From CAYRNR01 sp964425605 (GTDB lineage Bacteria; Myxococcota_A; UBA796; UBA9615; CAYRNR01), in assembly GCA_964425605.1 (NCBI GenBank), contig CAYRNR010000017.1:1-64000 (forward strand): 64,000 nt of DNA. The letters are read 5' to 3'. The position numbers and the translations under genes are program-made. This document shows positions 44,732 to 52,866 of the stretch, piece by piece; the first letter of the stretch is position 1; every line of letters begins with the position of its first letter. The notes under the pieces are model-generated. The model searched no databases, was not told the origin of the DNA, and worked only from the letters and a program-made list of their open reading frames with translations.

Positions 44732-45526
44732 ATGATCGTAGCCGGCATCGACGTGGGGTCCCTGACCGCCGAGTGTGTCCTGCTCGACGGCGACACCCGG
44801 ATCGCAGCGAGCCGCCAGCGCGTCCAGCCCAACCCCGTGGACTCGGCCACCGCCGTGCTCGGCGAGGCCCTGCGAGAGGCTGGCCTGGGCCGGCACGCGC
44901 TGCGCCGCACCGTCGCCACCGGCTACGGACGCGAGCGCCTGTGCGAGGTCGGCCTGGCCCACGAGCACGTCTCGGAGATCTCGTGCCACGGGCTGGGCGT
45001 GTTCGCGCTGGCTCCGGCGGTGCGCACCATCGTCGACATCGGCGGTCAGGACGCCAAGGTGATCCGCGTGGACGACCGCGGGGAGCTGGCCCAGTTCGCG
45101 ATGAACGACAAGTGCGCTGCCGGCACCGGCCACTTCCTCGAGCTGATGGGGCGGACCCTGGATGTGGAGCTGGACGGCCTGGGGCCGCTGGCGATGTGCG
45201 CCCGCAGGGCCGCCGAGATGTCGAGCCGGTGCTCGATCTTCGTCGAGACCGAGGTCATCCACGACCTCCAGCGCGGAATCTCCCGCGAGGATGTGGCCGC
45301 GGGCGTCTGCCGCGCCCTGGCCGAGCGGGTGGCGGCCCTGGCCCGGCGGGTCCACCCCGAGCGTGAGCTGGCGATGACCGGTGGGGTGGCCAAGAACCTG
45401 GCCGTGAAGCGGGAGCTGGAGAAGCGGCTGGGCATGCGCACCGTCGACCTGCCGCTGGATCCCCAGCTGATCGGCGCCTTCGGAGCGGCCCAGATGGCGC
45501 GCCGGGCGGGGAGGGGACGCCGATGA
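44732..45526 (+). CDS. ASKHA-fold activator ATPase (HgdC/BcrA-like)
   Basis: This 264-residue protein starts at ATG 44732 after GAGGGG. It has the phosphate-1 motif AGIDVGSLTAECVL, phosphate-2 DIGGQDAKVI, the cluster Cys in NDKCAAGTG and in SRCSIF, and the adenosine motif MTGGVAKN. This family carries a bridging [4Fe-4S] cluster and uses two ATP to push a low-potential electron into the reductase. The size matches HgdC (about 260) and not the longer BcrA. It overlaps the next gene by 4 bases. Confidence 0.92.
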   Translation: MIVAGIDVGSLTAECVLLDGDTRIAASRQRVQPNPVDSATAVLGEALREAGLGRHALRRTVATGYGRERLCEVGLAHEHVSEISCHGLGVFALAPAVRTIVDIGGQDAKVIRVDDRGELAQFAMNDKCAAGTGHFLELMGRTLDVELDGLGPLAMCARRAAEMSSRCSIFVETEVIHDLQRGISREDVAAGVCRALAERVAALARRVHPERELAMTGGVAKNLAVKRELEKRLGMRTVDLPLDPQLIGAFGAAQMARRAGRGRR

Positions 45527-46308
45527 TCACCGTCGGCATCGACGTGGGCTCGTTGTTCGTCAAGGGCGTGGTGCTGCGCGGGGAGCACGTGGCCGCCCAG
45601 CGGATGGTCCGCACGACGGGCGTCGTGGGCAACGAGCTGCCCGCCTTCCTCGACGCCCTGCTGGCCGCCGCCGGGACGACCCGCGCGGACGTGACCTCGG
45701 TCGGTGCCACGGGCAGCGGCGCAGACCTGGTGGTGGACGCGGACTTCATCGAGGACGAGATCACCTGCGCGGCGGCCTCCGCGGCCTACCTGGTCGAGGG
45801 CGTGCGCCGGACCATCCACATCGGCGGGCAGTCCATCGCGGCCATCCTGGTGGACGACGATGGCGCCGTGGAGGACTTCATCCGCAACGACAAGTGTGCC
45901 GCGGGGACTGGGCGATTCCTCGAGATGATGGGGCGCAAGCTCGGCGTGCCCCTCGGCGAGATCGACGCCCGGGCGGCCCGCGCGGACCGCGCCAGTCCGA
46001 TCAGCGACCAGTGCGTGGTGTTCGCCGAGTCCGAGGTCATCGGCCGGCTCAACGACGGCGACCCCCTCGACGACATCGTCGCGGGGATCTGCGCGTCCCT
46101 GGCCCGCATCGTGGTGGCCCAGGGGCGGCGTTTCAGCGGCGTGACGCCGTACACGCTCACCGGCGGCGTGGCTCGGTTCGGCGCGGTGGTCGAGCCCATC
46201 TGCGGCCGGCTCGACGGCGAGTACAGGCCGTTCCCAGCTGAGCCCCAGATGGCCGCGGCCCTGGGCGCGGCGTTGCTGGAGGAGGCCCCCGATGACGGGC
46301 CTGCTTGA
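45523..46308 (+). CDS. ASKHA-fold activator ATPase, variant (BcrD-like)
   Basis: This 261-residue paralogue of the preceding gene has GIDVGSLFVKGVVL, NDKCAAGTG and DQCVVF with both cluster Cys kept, and LTGGVARF. Phosphate-2 is altered: HIGGQSIAAI replaces DIGGQDAKVI, so the Asp that positions the nucleophilic water is lost. BcrD/BadG subunits also vary at this motif, which supports a BCR-like heterodimer (one strong ATPase, one variant) over a dehydratase with a homodimeric activator. Confidence 0.88.
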   Translation: MITVGIDVGSLFVKGVVLRGEHVAAQRMVRTTGVVGNELPAFLDALLAAAGTTRADVTSVGATGSGADLVVDADFIEDEITCAAASAAYLVEGVRRTIHIGGQSIAAILVDDDGAVEDFIRNDKCAAGTGRFLEMMGRKLGVPLGEIDARAARADRASPISDQCVVFAESEVIGRLNDGDPLDDIVAGICASLARIVVAQGRRFSGVTPYTLTGGVARFGAVVEPICGRLDGEYRPFPAEPQMAAALGAALLEEAPDDGPA

Positions 46309-46969
46309 TGCACCGGCGACCGCTCTGGACGCCGTCGTCCGGTCCTGGCGGGACGACGGCAGGTTGGTCCACGCGGAGGCGTCGAGTTCGACGATCTGGC
46401 CGCGCGGATCGTCGCTGGTGCTGCAGGACGAGACCGCCGTGGAGCTGGGCGAGCCCACGACGGGATCCCTGTCCGTGCTGATCTGGAACGGCGCCGACTC
46501 TGGCGCCCTGCCGCGCGGTGTCACGCGCCTCGGCCCGGACCTGGACGAACTCTCCGGGGCGTGCGCTCCCCTGGGGCGCGTCGTGAGGATCACCGGGGCC
46601 TTCGACGACGACTACGAGGCCTACCTCTCCTTGCAGGACGCACTCCACGGGGTCGCGCTGGAGGGGATCAGCGTGCGTTCGCGACCCAGCTCCGGTCAGC
46701 TGTGGATGCGCGTCGGCGCCGACGCCGCTGGACTCACCCTCGAGCACCTCGGATCGGCCCTGATCGCCGACCTCGAGGCCGTGCCCGGTGTGCGATCCGC
46801 CGCGGTGCTCTGGGTCTGCGGGGAGCGGGCGGCCCTGCAGCGCCTCGAGCCCCTCGCCGACGAGGCGGCCAGGCTCCTCGGCGCCCTGGTCAAGCGCCGC
46901 ACCGAGGACGTGATGGACTGCGGGAGCTGCGAGTACAACGACATCTGCGACGAGGGAATCTCACCATGA
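46292..46969 (+). CDS. Protein with CODH/ACS beta-like C-terminal Cys motif
   Basis: This 225-residue protein overlaps the ATPase gene by 17 bases and the CooC-like gene by 4. No clear domain in the first 200 residues. The tail, MDCGSCEYNDICDE, resembles a Cys-rich tail I associate with proteins annotated as CODH/acetyl-CoA synthase beta-subunit family, so a bound metal or cluster is likely. With the CooC-type ATPase directly after, it may assemble or carry a metal for the reductase. This reading is tentative. Confidence 0.6.
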   Translation: MTGLLDAPATALDAVVRSWRDDGRLVHAEASSSTIWPRGSSLVLQDETAVELGEPTTGSLSVLIWNGADSGALPRGVTRLGPDLDELSGACAPLGRVVRITGAFDDDYEAYLSLQDALHGVALEGISVRSRPSSGQLWMRVGADAAGLTLEHLGSALIADLEAVPGVRSAAVLWVCGERAALQRLEPLADEAARLLGALVKRRTEDVMDCGSCEYNDICDEGISP

Positions 46970-47727
46970 GCGGACGACGGGTGATCGCCCTGTGTGGCAA
47001 GGGTGGCGTGGGCAAGACCTCCCTCTCGGCTCTCCTGTGCGCCCACCTGGCGCGGCGCGGTCAGCTCCGCGCCCTGGTCATCGACGCCGACCACGCCGGC
47101 GGTCTGCAGATGGCCCTGGGGCTGGAGCCAGCGAAGACCCTGGAGCAGGTCCGACGCGCCACCATGGACGAGGCCTCTGGCGGCCGCGTGACCCGCGAGG
47201 ACGTGGCGCGGTCGGTGGACTACCAGCTCCACGACGCCCTCACCGAACACGGCAACCTGGCCCTGCTCGCCCTGGGCCGGCCCGAGGACAGGGGCTGCTT
47301 CTGCGCCATCAACTCGTTGCTGCGCGACGCGGTCCAGGCCCTGGCCGGTCCTTTCGATCTCACCCTCATCGATGCCGAGGCGGGGATCGAGCAGGTCAAT
47401 CGCGACGTCATGGGCGTCGTGGACCAGCTCCTCCTGATCTCCGACACCTCGGTCAAGGGCCTGCGGGTGGCCGAGACGGTGCTCGAGGTCGCGCGTCGGA
47501 TGGATCGGGTCGTGGACGCGGGGCTGGTGCTCAACCGCGCCCGCAGCCAGGACGAGGCGGACGCCGTGGCCGGCCGCACCGAGCTGCCGCTGCTGGGCTG
47601 GATCCCCGACGACGACATGATCCGCGCCTTCGACGCCGACCCGCGGTCCTTCCTCGATCTCCCCCCGTGCCCGGCGCGGACGGCGGTGGAGCGGCTCGCC
47701 GAGCGCCTCGCACTGTCCGCTCGCTGA
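46966..47727 (+). CDS. CooC-type P-loop ATPase (metallocluster maturation)
   Basis: This 253-residue protein is of the MinD/ParA-like SIMIBI class: deviant Walker A GKGGVGKTS (11-19), VIDADHAGG switch, GRPEDRGCFCAINSLL with a CxC pair (typical of CooC), and LIDAEAGIEQVNR. CooC loads nickel into CO dehydrogenase. No CODH catalytic gene is seen in the window. In this operon it may mature the cluster of the CoA-reductase or the preceding protein. It is the last gene of the operon. Confidence 0.85.
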   Translation: MSGRRVIALCGKGGVGKTSLSALLCAHLARRGQLRALVIDADHAGGLQMALGLEPAKTLEQVRRATMDEASGGRVTREDVARSVDYQLHDALTEHGNLALLALGRPEDRGCFCAINSLLRDAVQALAGPFDLTLIDAEAGIEQVNRDVMGVVDQLLLISDTSVKGLRVAETVLEVARRMDRVVDAGLVLNRARSQDEADAVAGRTELPLLGWIPDDDMIRAFDADPRSFLDLPPCPARTAVERLAERLALSAR

Positions 47728-47773
47728 GTCCATCGTCCTCCAGGGGGCACGGCCGAACCCGTGGGAACGGTGT

Positions 47774-47793
47774 CCCCATCGTGTACCATGGGG
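47774..47793 (+). terminator. Hairpin after the reductase operon
   Basis: CCCCAT (47774-47779) pairs with ATGGGG (47788-47793) across 8 bases, 47 bases after the CooC-like stop. There is no T-run. It may be a weak terminator or part of the next gene's leader. Confidence 0.3.
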
Positions 47794-47825
47794 CGTCGAT
47801 CCAGAGAGGACGCGAGGAGTTCGTG

Positions 47826-49139
47826 ATGATCCGATATCTGCCCTGGGCCCTGTTCGTGCTGCTGATTGGCTGCCCCGAGTCCGACGACGACGACTCCAGC
47901 CCCGCCGGGGAGGCCATCCTCGACATCGACGTGGAGATCCTCGACAGCATGCCGACGCTGGCCCGCGTGACCTGGACGACCCGCGACGAGGTCGCGTCCC
48001 AGGTTCGGTTCGGCGAGGGTACCGACCTGGATCTGGTCACGCCCCTCGACGATCCCGCCACCGAGCACAGCGCGCTGCTGCTGGGGCTCCCCCCCGCCAC
48101 CAGCGCCAGCCTCCAGGTCGTGGCCGGCGACGACGAGAGCGACGTGCTGACCGTCGAGACCGGCGAGCTCGACGACGTCTTCCCGGGATTCCTCCACGAG
48201 GGCGATCCCCAGGAACACTTCATGGTCACGCCGCTGTACGCCCCCGAGGGCGAGGATGGCGTCGTGATCCTCGACGGCGAGGGACGGATCGTCTGGCAAC
48301 ACGCCGACTCGCGGGGCCTTTACGTCACGCGCGCGCGGATGGCGATCGACGGCTCGGGGATCATCTACAACTCGTCGGACCTCAACGGGCACGACGACGA
48401 GACCCAGGAGCTCGTCTGGGTGTCGTGGGAGGGTGAGGAGATCCGCACCGAGGAGGTCTTCTTGATGGGCCACGACTTCGTGGAGAAGGCCGACGGCACC
48501 ATCGTCACCGTGGCGTTCGAGCCGCGCGAGGAGGTCGTGGGCACCAAGCTGGTCGAGGTGGCCCCCGACGGCACCCAGACCGATACCTGGAGCAGCTGGG
48601 ACTGCTTCGATCCCGAGGTCCACACCCACGACGAGATGACCATGGGCTGGACCTTCGCCAACGCCATGGACTACGACGAGATCGCCGACGCCTACACCAT
48701 CAGCTTCCGCAACTTCGGCTCCATCATCTCCGTCGACGGCGCCACCGGCGCGTGCGACTGGGTCTTCGGCGACGTGGCCGGCACCTTCGACATCACCGGC
48801 GACACCTTCGAGCATCAGCACCAGTTCCACCGCACGGCCGACTCCATGGTCGTCTTCGACAACGACGGCCAGCCCAGCCAGTCGCGCATCATCGAGTACG
48901 AGTTCGACCTCGCGGCGCGCACGGCCAGCGAGATCTGGAGCTACTCCTTCGACTCGTGGAACGTGGTGCTCGGCGACGTGCACCGCCTCCCCGACGGCGA
49001 CACCCTCGCCGTCTGGGGCATGCACGGCAAGGTCGATCGGATCACACCCGCCGGTGACGTCGTGACGCACCTCGAGACCGAAACGACCGGAACGGTGATC
49101 GGATTCACGGTGTTGGCGGAAGACCTGTACGTCCGGTGA
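47826..49139 (+). CDS. Arylsulfotransferase (ASST)-family lipoprotein
   Basis: This 437-residue protein starts at ATG 47826 with lipobox LLIGC followed by an acidic tether. The six-bladed ASST pattern is visible: GHDFVEKADGTIV, HTHDEMTMGWTFANAMDYDE, FEHQHQFHRTADSMVVFDN and GDVHRLPDGDTLAVWG. Bacterial ASST enzymes move sulfate between phenols by a His intermediate in the periplasm, without PAPS. Many lipoproteins of this fold lack proven activity. No DsbL partner is seen. Confidence 0.75.
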   Translation: MIRYLPWALFVLLIGCPESDDDDSSPAGEAILDIDVEILDSMPTLARVTWTTRDEVASQVRFGEGTDLDLVTPLDDPATEHSALLLGLPPATSASLQVVAGDDESDVLTVETGELDDVFPGFLHEGDPQEHFMVTPLYAPEGEDGVVILDGEGRIVWQHADSRGLYVTRARMAIDGSGIIYNSSDLNGHDDETQELVWVSWEGEEIRTEEVFLMGHDFVEKADGTIVTVAFEPREEVVGTKLVEVAPDGTQTDTWSSWDCFDPEVHTHDEMTMGWTFANAMDYDEIADAYTISFRNFGSIISVDGATGACDWVFGDVAGTFDITGDTFEHQHQFHRTADSMVVFDNDGQPSQSRIIEYEFDLAARTASEIWSYSFDSWNVVLGDVHRLPDGDTLAVWGMHGKVDRITPAGDVVTHLETETTGTVIGFTVLAEDLYVR

Positions 49140-49151
49140 TCCGGGTCACCG
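49134..49151. terminator. Bidirectional hairpin between convergent genes
   Basis: CGGTGA (49134-49139) pairs with TCACCG (49146-49151). It spans the two stop codons of convergent genes and could serve both as a weak terminator. No T-run. Confidence 0.3.
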
Positions 49152-49844
49152 CCTCATCCGCAAGAAGATCTGCAGGACGTACCAGAAGAGCAGGGCCACC
49201 GACGCGAAGAGCTGCAGCGCGGCTCCGACGTAGCGGTGTTCGGGGTAGCTGCGGATGATCTTCGAGGTGTCGTAGAGGATCGATCCACCCGCCAGCGCGA
49301 CCATGCCCACGGCGAACACCATGCCCAGGTCGAAGCCGAACAGAGCGCCGGCCACGATCAACAACATCGCCACGATGCCGCCCCAGATGATGAACGGCCG
49401 CAGGAACGAGAAGTCCTTGCGCGTGAAGAAGCCCACGGCGGTCAGCGCGGCGAAGCCCGCCAGGGTGACGCCGCCGGCGGCCTCGATGGTACCCGGCGCA
49501 TAGGCCTCGGCCACGTACAGCAGCGGCACGAAGATGACCGCCTCGGCGACCACGAACAGCGCCAGCGCGCCGTACTGGGCCGGCAGCGAGTCCGAGCCGT
49601 GGGCCACCCGCGTGGCCAGCCAGCTCACCACCACGAACCCACCGAGCACGAACAGCCAGTTCACGCCGAGCATGGCCCTGGCCATGACCTCGGCGATCCC
49701 GGAGGCGAACAGCGCCACCTCGATGCCGACGAAGGCGAGGATGGCGCCGAACAGGTGGATGTACGTGCGGGCGATGAAGCGCGCTCGCGCGTCGATGGAG
49801 AGCGTCCCGATGGGAGTGACGGTGTGCTGGTGGGGCAGGGCCAT
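49146..49844 (-). CDS. BAX inhibitor-1 / YccA-like membrane protein
   Basis: This 232-residue protein has seven predicted membrane helices. It has features of the TMBIM/YccA family, including the final segment GMVALAGGSILYDTSKII with the conserved Asp of the pH/calcium sensor region. The start at 49844 fits MALPHQHTV followed by RARFIARTYIHLFGAI. Family members are inner-membrane channels or FtsH modulators. Confidence 0.85.
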   Translation of the reverse strand: MALPHQHTVTPIGTLSIDARARFIARTYIHLFGAILAFVGIEVALFASGIAEVMARAMLGVNWLFVLGGFVVVSWLATRVAHGSDSLPAQYGALALFVVAEAVIFVPLLYVAEAYAPGTIEAAGGVTLAGFAALTAVGFFTRKDFSFLRPFIIWGGIVAMLLIVAGALFGFDLGMVFAVGMVALAGGSILYDTSKIIRSYPEHRYVGAALQLFASVALLFWYVLQIFLRMRR

Positions 49845-49953
49845 GGGATCCCCTTTCTCGGTGGGTCGTCCCGCGGACGGCCAGGTCCTCAACGTAGACA
49901 CTGTGTCTGCGGGTGCAACGGGGGCCTCGACGCCGGATTCGTGTGGGGAGCGC

Positions 49954-50355
49954 TCAGCCCGACAGCCGGATGAGCAGCCGACCTTCGTCCACCTCCACTG
50001 CGTGCACCGTGAGATCACCCTTGGCCGAGCCGCTGAGCTTTCGACCGTCGTAGTCGTAGGTCGAGCGCATCGTCGTGCAGCACCGCACCTTGTGCTCCCC
50101 GGGCACGGGATCGATGCGCCAGCCAGCGCACGCGCAGCGGTTGGTGTAGGCGCGGAAGGTGCCATCGAGGCCGTGTAGAACCAGCAGCCGGTCGGGCAGG
50201 TCTGCCGACTCCAGCCGCAGGGCCGAACCCGGCGATGTCAGCTCGGGAGCCCGGGAGAGGTCCACCTCGACGACGCCGTCGCGGAGCGCGGAGCACCCCT
50301 CGTCGGCGGGGAGCGTGGACACGCTGATTCCGAAGAGTCGTTTCAGTACGGCCAT
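49954..50355 (-). CDS. Rieske-like domain protein with altered ligands
   Basis: This 133-residue protein starts at 50355 behind AGGAGGG. Residues 60-133 follow the Rieske fold: YTNRCACAGWRID, then VRCCTTMRSTYDYDGRKLSG and a final beta-hairpin. In canonical Rieske proteins these are CxH and CxxH; here the first His is Cys and the second motif is CCTTM, so the two His ligands are missing. It may bind a four-Cys cluster, a different metal or nothing. Cytoplasmic; partner unknown. Confidence 0.65.
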   Translation of the reverse strand: MAVLKRLFGISVSTLPADEGCSALRDGVVEVDLSRAPELTSPGSALRLESADLPDRLLVLHGLDGTFRAYTNRCACAGWRIDPVPGEHKVRCCTTMRSTYDYDGRKLSGSAKGDLTVHAVEVDEGRLLIRLSG

Positions 50356-50439
50356 GATCCCTGTCCCTCCTGGTGTCCGACCTCGCCCAGAAGCAGCCCG
50401 GGTTGGCTGCGTGCTCGCGTCCAGCCTATCCCAGGAATC

Positions 50440-52407
50440 GTGCACGTGAGTACACGTGTCAACAACGACACGAGGGCATCCGCCCACGACCGAGGTAGAT
50501 CATGGAGGGTGGAGGACGCGCGGGGACACGCCCGGAGACGACGAGCGCTGTACGCCATCGGCGTGCTGGTGCCGGCGTGCGTCGTGCTCGCGGTGCACGC
50601 CTGGCAGTATCTGCCCTTCATCTCCGACGACGCGCTGATCTCTCTGCGCTACGCGCGACGGTTCATCGAGGGTCATGGCCTGACCTGGACCGACGGGCGG
50701 CCCGTGGAGGGCTACTCGAACCTGCTGTGGGTGTTGATGGTGTCGGGCGTCGGCTGGCTCGGCGTCGACCTGATCGATGCCACCCGCGGGCTCGGGCTGG
50801 TCCTCTGCGCGCTGGGGCTGGCCGCGGTCGTGTCCTCGACGAGGGCGCACACGCTGCCCGCGGCCATCTGCGCCCTGGTCGGCTGCATGGCGCTCGCCCT
50901 GTCGATCCCGGTGGCGGTGTGGGCCATCGGCGGGCTGGAGCAGCCCCTGGTCCTGGGGCTGCTGTCGTGGGCCCTCGTCTGGAGCTTCCCGCTGGTGGAA
51001 GGGCGGTCCGTGTCCACCCGCGCCCTCGCGCTGCCTTCGGTGCCCCTGGCGCTGCTGTGCCTGACCCGGCCCGACGGGCCCTTGTTCGCCGCCTCGGTGG
51101 GGCTGGCCGTGGTCCTGGCGGGCCGGCTGCGCTGGGCGTCGGTGAAGCGCGCCGCGCTGCTCGGTGTACTGCCCGTCGCCGCGGTCCTCGGTCAACTCGC
51201 CTTCCGGCTCGCCTACTACGGCGACTGGGTCCCCAACACGGCCCGGATCAAGCTCGTGCCCTCGGAGAAGCACATGCTGGGGGGCTGGGAGTACCTGCGG
51301 GAAGGGTGGGGGGTGATGAGCCCGGTGCTGTTGCCGGCGGCGGTCGCCATGCTGGCGCTGCTGTTCGACCGCAGGACGCGGCCCCGAGCCCTGGTGCTGC
51401 TCGTCCCCACTGCGGTCTGGTCGATGTACGTGGTGGTCATCGGCGGGGACATCTTCCCGGCGTGGCGGCACTTCATCCCGGTGCTCGTGACCGCGGCGCT
51501 GGCCGTCACCCTCGCAGCCCGGAGCGTGACTCGCCGTGTACGCCGGCCCTGGGGCATGGTGCTGGTGGTGGTCGCCTCGACGGCGCTGCTGACGACCTAC
51601 TCGCTGCGGCAACCCGGGGACGAGCGGAACCAGCGGGCGATCACGGAGCGCTGGGAGTGGGACGGGCAGGTGACTGGCCTGCTACTCCAGCGGGCCTTCG
51701 GGGACCAGCAACCGCTGCTCGCCGTCGACGGCGCTGGCTGCGTGCCCTACTGGTCCAGGCTGCCTGCGATCGACATGCTGGGCCTCAACGACCACTACAT
51801 CGCGCACCACCCGCCCGAGAACCTCGGCCAGGCCCAGCTCGCCCACGCCCACGGCGACGGCCAGTACGTGTGGGATCGTGAGCCGGACTTGATCGTCTTC
51901 GGCCCCCGGGGCCGGGCCAAGGCGCGGTTCCGCGCCGGCAAGCAGATGCAGCGGATGCCCGGGTGGGAGCGGCGCTACACCCTGATCCGCGCCGAGGGAC
52001 GGCATCCGCACAGGGTCCGCTGCCGGATCTTCGTCCACCGCACCAGCGACAAGGTCGGCATCCGCGAGACGGACGATCGTGTGGTCGTGCCGGCCTACCT
52101 GTTCAACGGCAATCCCAGGACCATCGCCCGCCTGAACCGCGCCGGCGATCTCGTGATCAGGACCAACAGCGATCGCCCCGCGAGCATCGAGAACCTGGTC
52201 ATCCCTCCGGGCCGCTGGAGCCTGGAACCCCAGACCTCCGGGCCGCTGGACATCGACGTGAGGCTTCACGGGACCGAGCAGTCGATTTCCAGCGGTCCCG
52301 CACCGTTGTCGTTGTCGATCCCCGCGAGCGGCTCGCTGGACATCACCCTCCGCGGCGTCGATGCGGAGAGGATCGCGGTGTCGGAGGTCGTGCTGAGCCG
52401 GCTCTAG
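50440..52407 (+). CDS. GT-C type membrane glycosyltransferase
   Basis: This 655-residue protein has about nine membrane helices (residues 38 to 410) and a C-terminal extracytoplasmic domain. The first loop has the GT-C signature: SDDALISLRYARRFIEGHGL followed by VEGYSNLLW, where the Asp pair is the expected catalytic site. Such enzymes use polyprenyl-phosphate sugars to decorate lipids, glycans or proteins outside the membrane. The exact start is uncertain (ATG 50440, or later). Confidence 0.8.
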   Translation: MHVSTRVNNDTRASAHDRGRSWRVEDARGHARRRRALYAIGVLVPACVVLAVHAWQYLPFISDDALISLRYARRFIEGHGLTWTDGRPVEGYSNLLWVLMVSGVGWLGVDLIDATRGLGLVLCALGLAAVVSSTRAHTLPAAICALVGCMALALSIPVAVWAIGGLEQPLVLGLLSWALVWSFPLVEGRSVSTRALALPSVPLALLCLTRPDGPLFAASVGLAVVLAGRLRWASVKRAALLGVLPVAAVLGQLAFRLAYYGDWVPNTARIKLVPSEKHMLGGWEYLREGWGVMSPVLLPAAVAMLALLFDRRTRPRALVLLVPTAVWSMYVVVIGGDIFPAWRHFIPVLVTAALAVTLAARSVTRRVRRPWGMVLVVVASTALLTTYSLRQPGDERNQRAITERWEWDGQVTGLLLQRAFGDQQPLLAVDGAGCVPYWSRLPAIDMLGLNDHYIAHHPPENLGQAQLAHAHGDGQYVWDREPDLIVFGPRGRAKARFRAGKQMQRMPGWERRYTLIRAEGRHPHRVRCRIFVHRTSDKVGIRETDDRVVVPAYLFNGNPRTIARLNRAGDLVIRTNSDRPASIENLVIPPGRWSLEPQTSGPLDIDVRLHGTEQSISSGPAPLSLSIPASGSLDITLRGVDAERIAVSEVVLSRL

Positions 52408-52763
52408 CTCTCCTCGAAGAACGCCTTGGTCTCCTCGTTCATCCAGCACAGCCACAGGGCGAACAGGGCGTACGCGGTGCCGATGGGGACGTTGGTGATG
52501 TTCATCAGCGCGAGGATGGTCTGCATGATGCGCCACCGTCCCTGGACGATCCGCTTGCCCGTCATCTGGTAGACGAGGCCGAGCACGATGCAGAGCCCGC
52601 CGCCGAACACCCCGGCTCCGATCATGATCAGCCCGCCGGCCAGATCGTCGCCCAGGACGAGGACGCCCATGATCGAGACCCCCAGCAGGGTGAGCACGCC
52701 GATCAGGTAGAGCAGCACGGCGAAGATGATGTTGACGGTCTTGAGCAGCCCCAGGTGTCCCAT
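52404..52763 (-). CDS. Small multi-helix membrane protein
   Basis: This 119-residue protein has about three membrane helices (10-35, 40-65 and 90-110). The start at 52763 (MGHLGLLK) is preferred over an upstream Met. No named family. It converges on the glycosyltransferase gene with a 4-base overlap of the stops. Confidence 0.65.
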   Translation of the reverse strand: MGHLGLLKTVNIIFAVLLYLIGVLTLLGVSIMGVLVLGDDLAGGLIMIGAGVFGGGLCIVLGLVYQMTGKRIVQGRWRIMQTILALMNITNVPIGTAYALFALWLCWMNEETKAFFEES

Positions 52764-52866
52764 CGAAATCTCCCTTGTGTGGCGATCCCCTGTGGAAAGT
52801 CTACGCGCATTGCAGTCCAATCGGGAGCATGCTTCGATGAGTCCGAAGACCCGGGAGGGGACGAGC

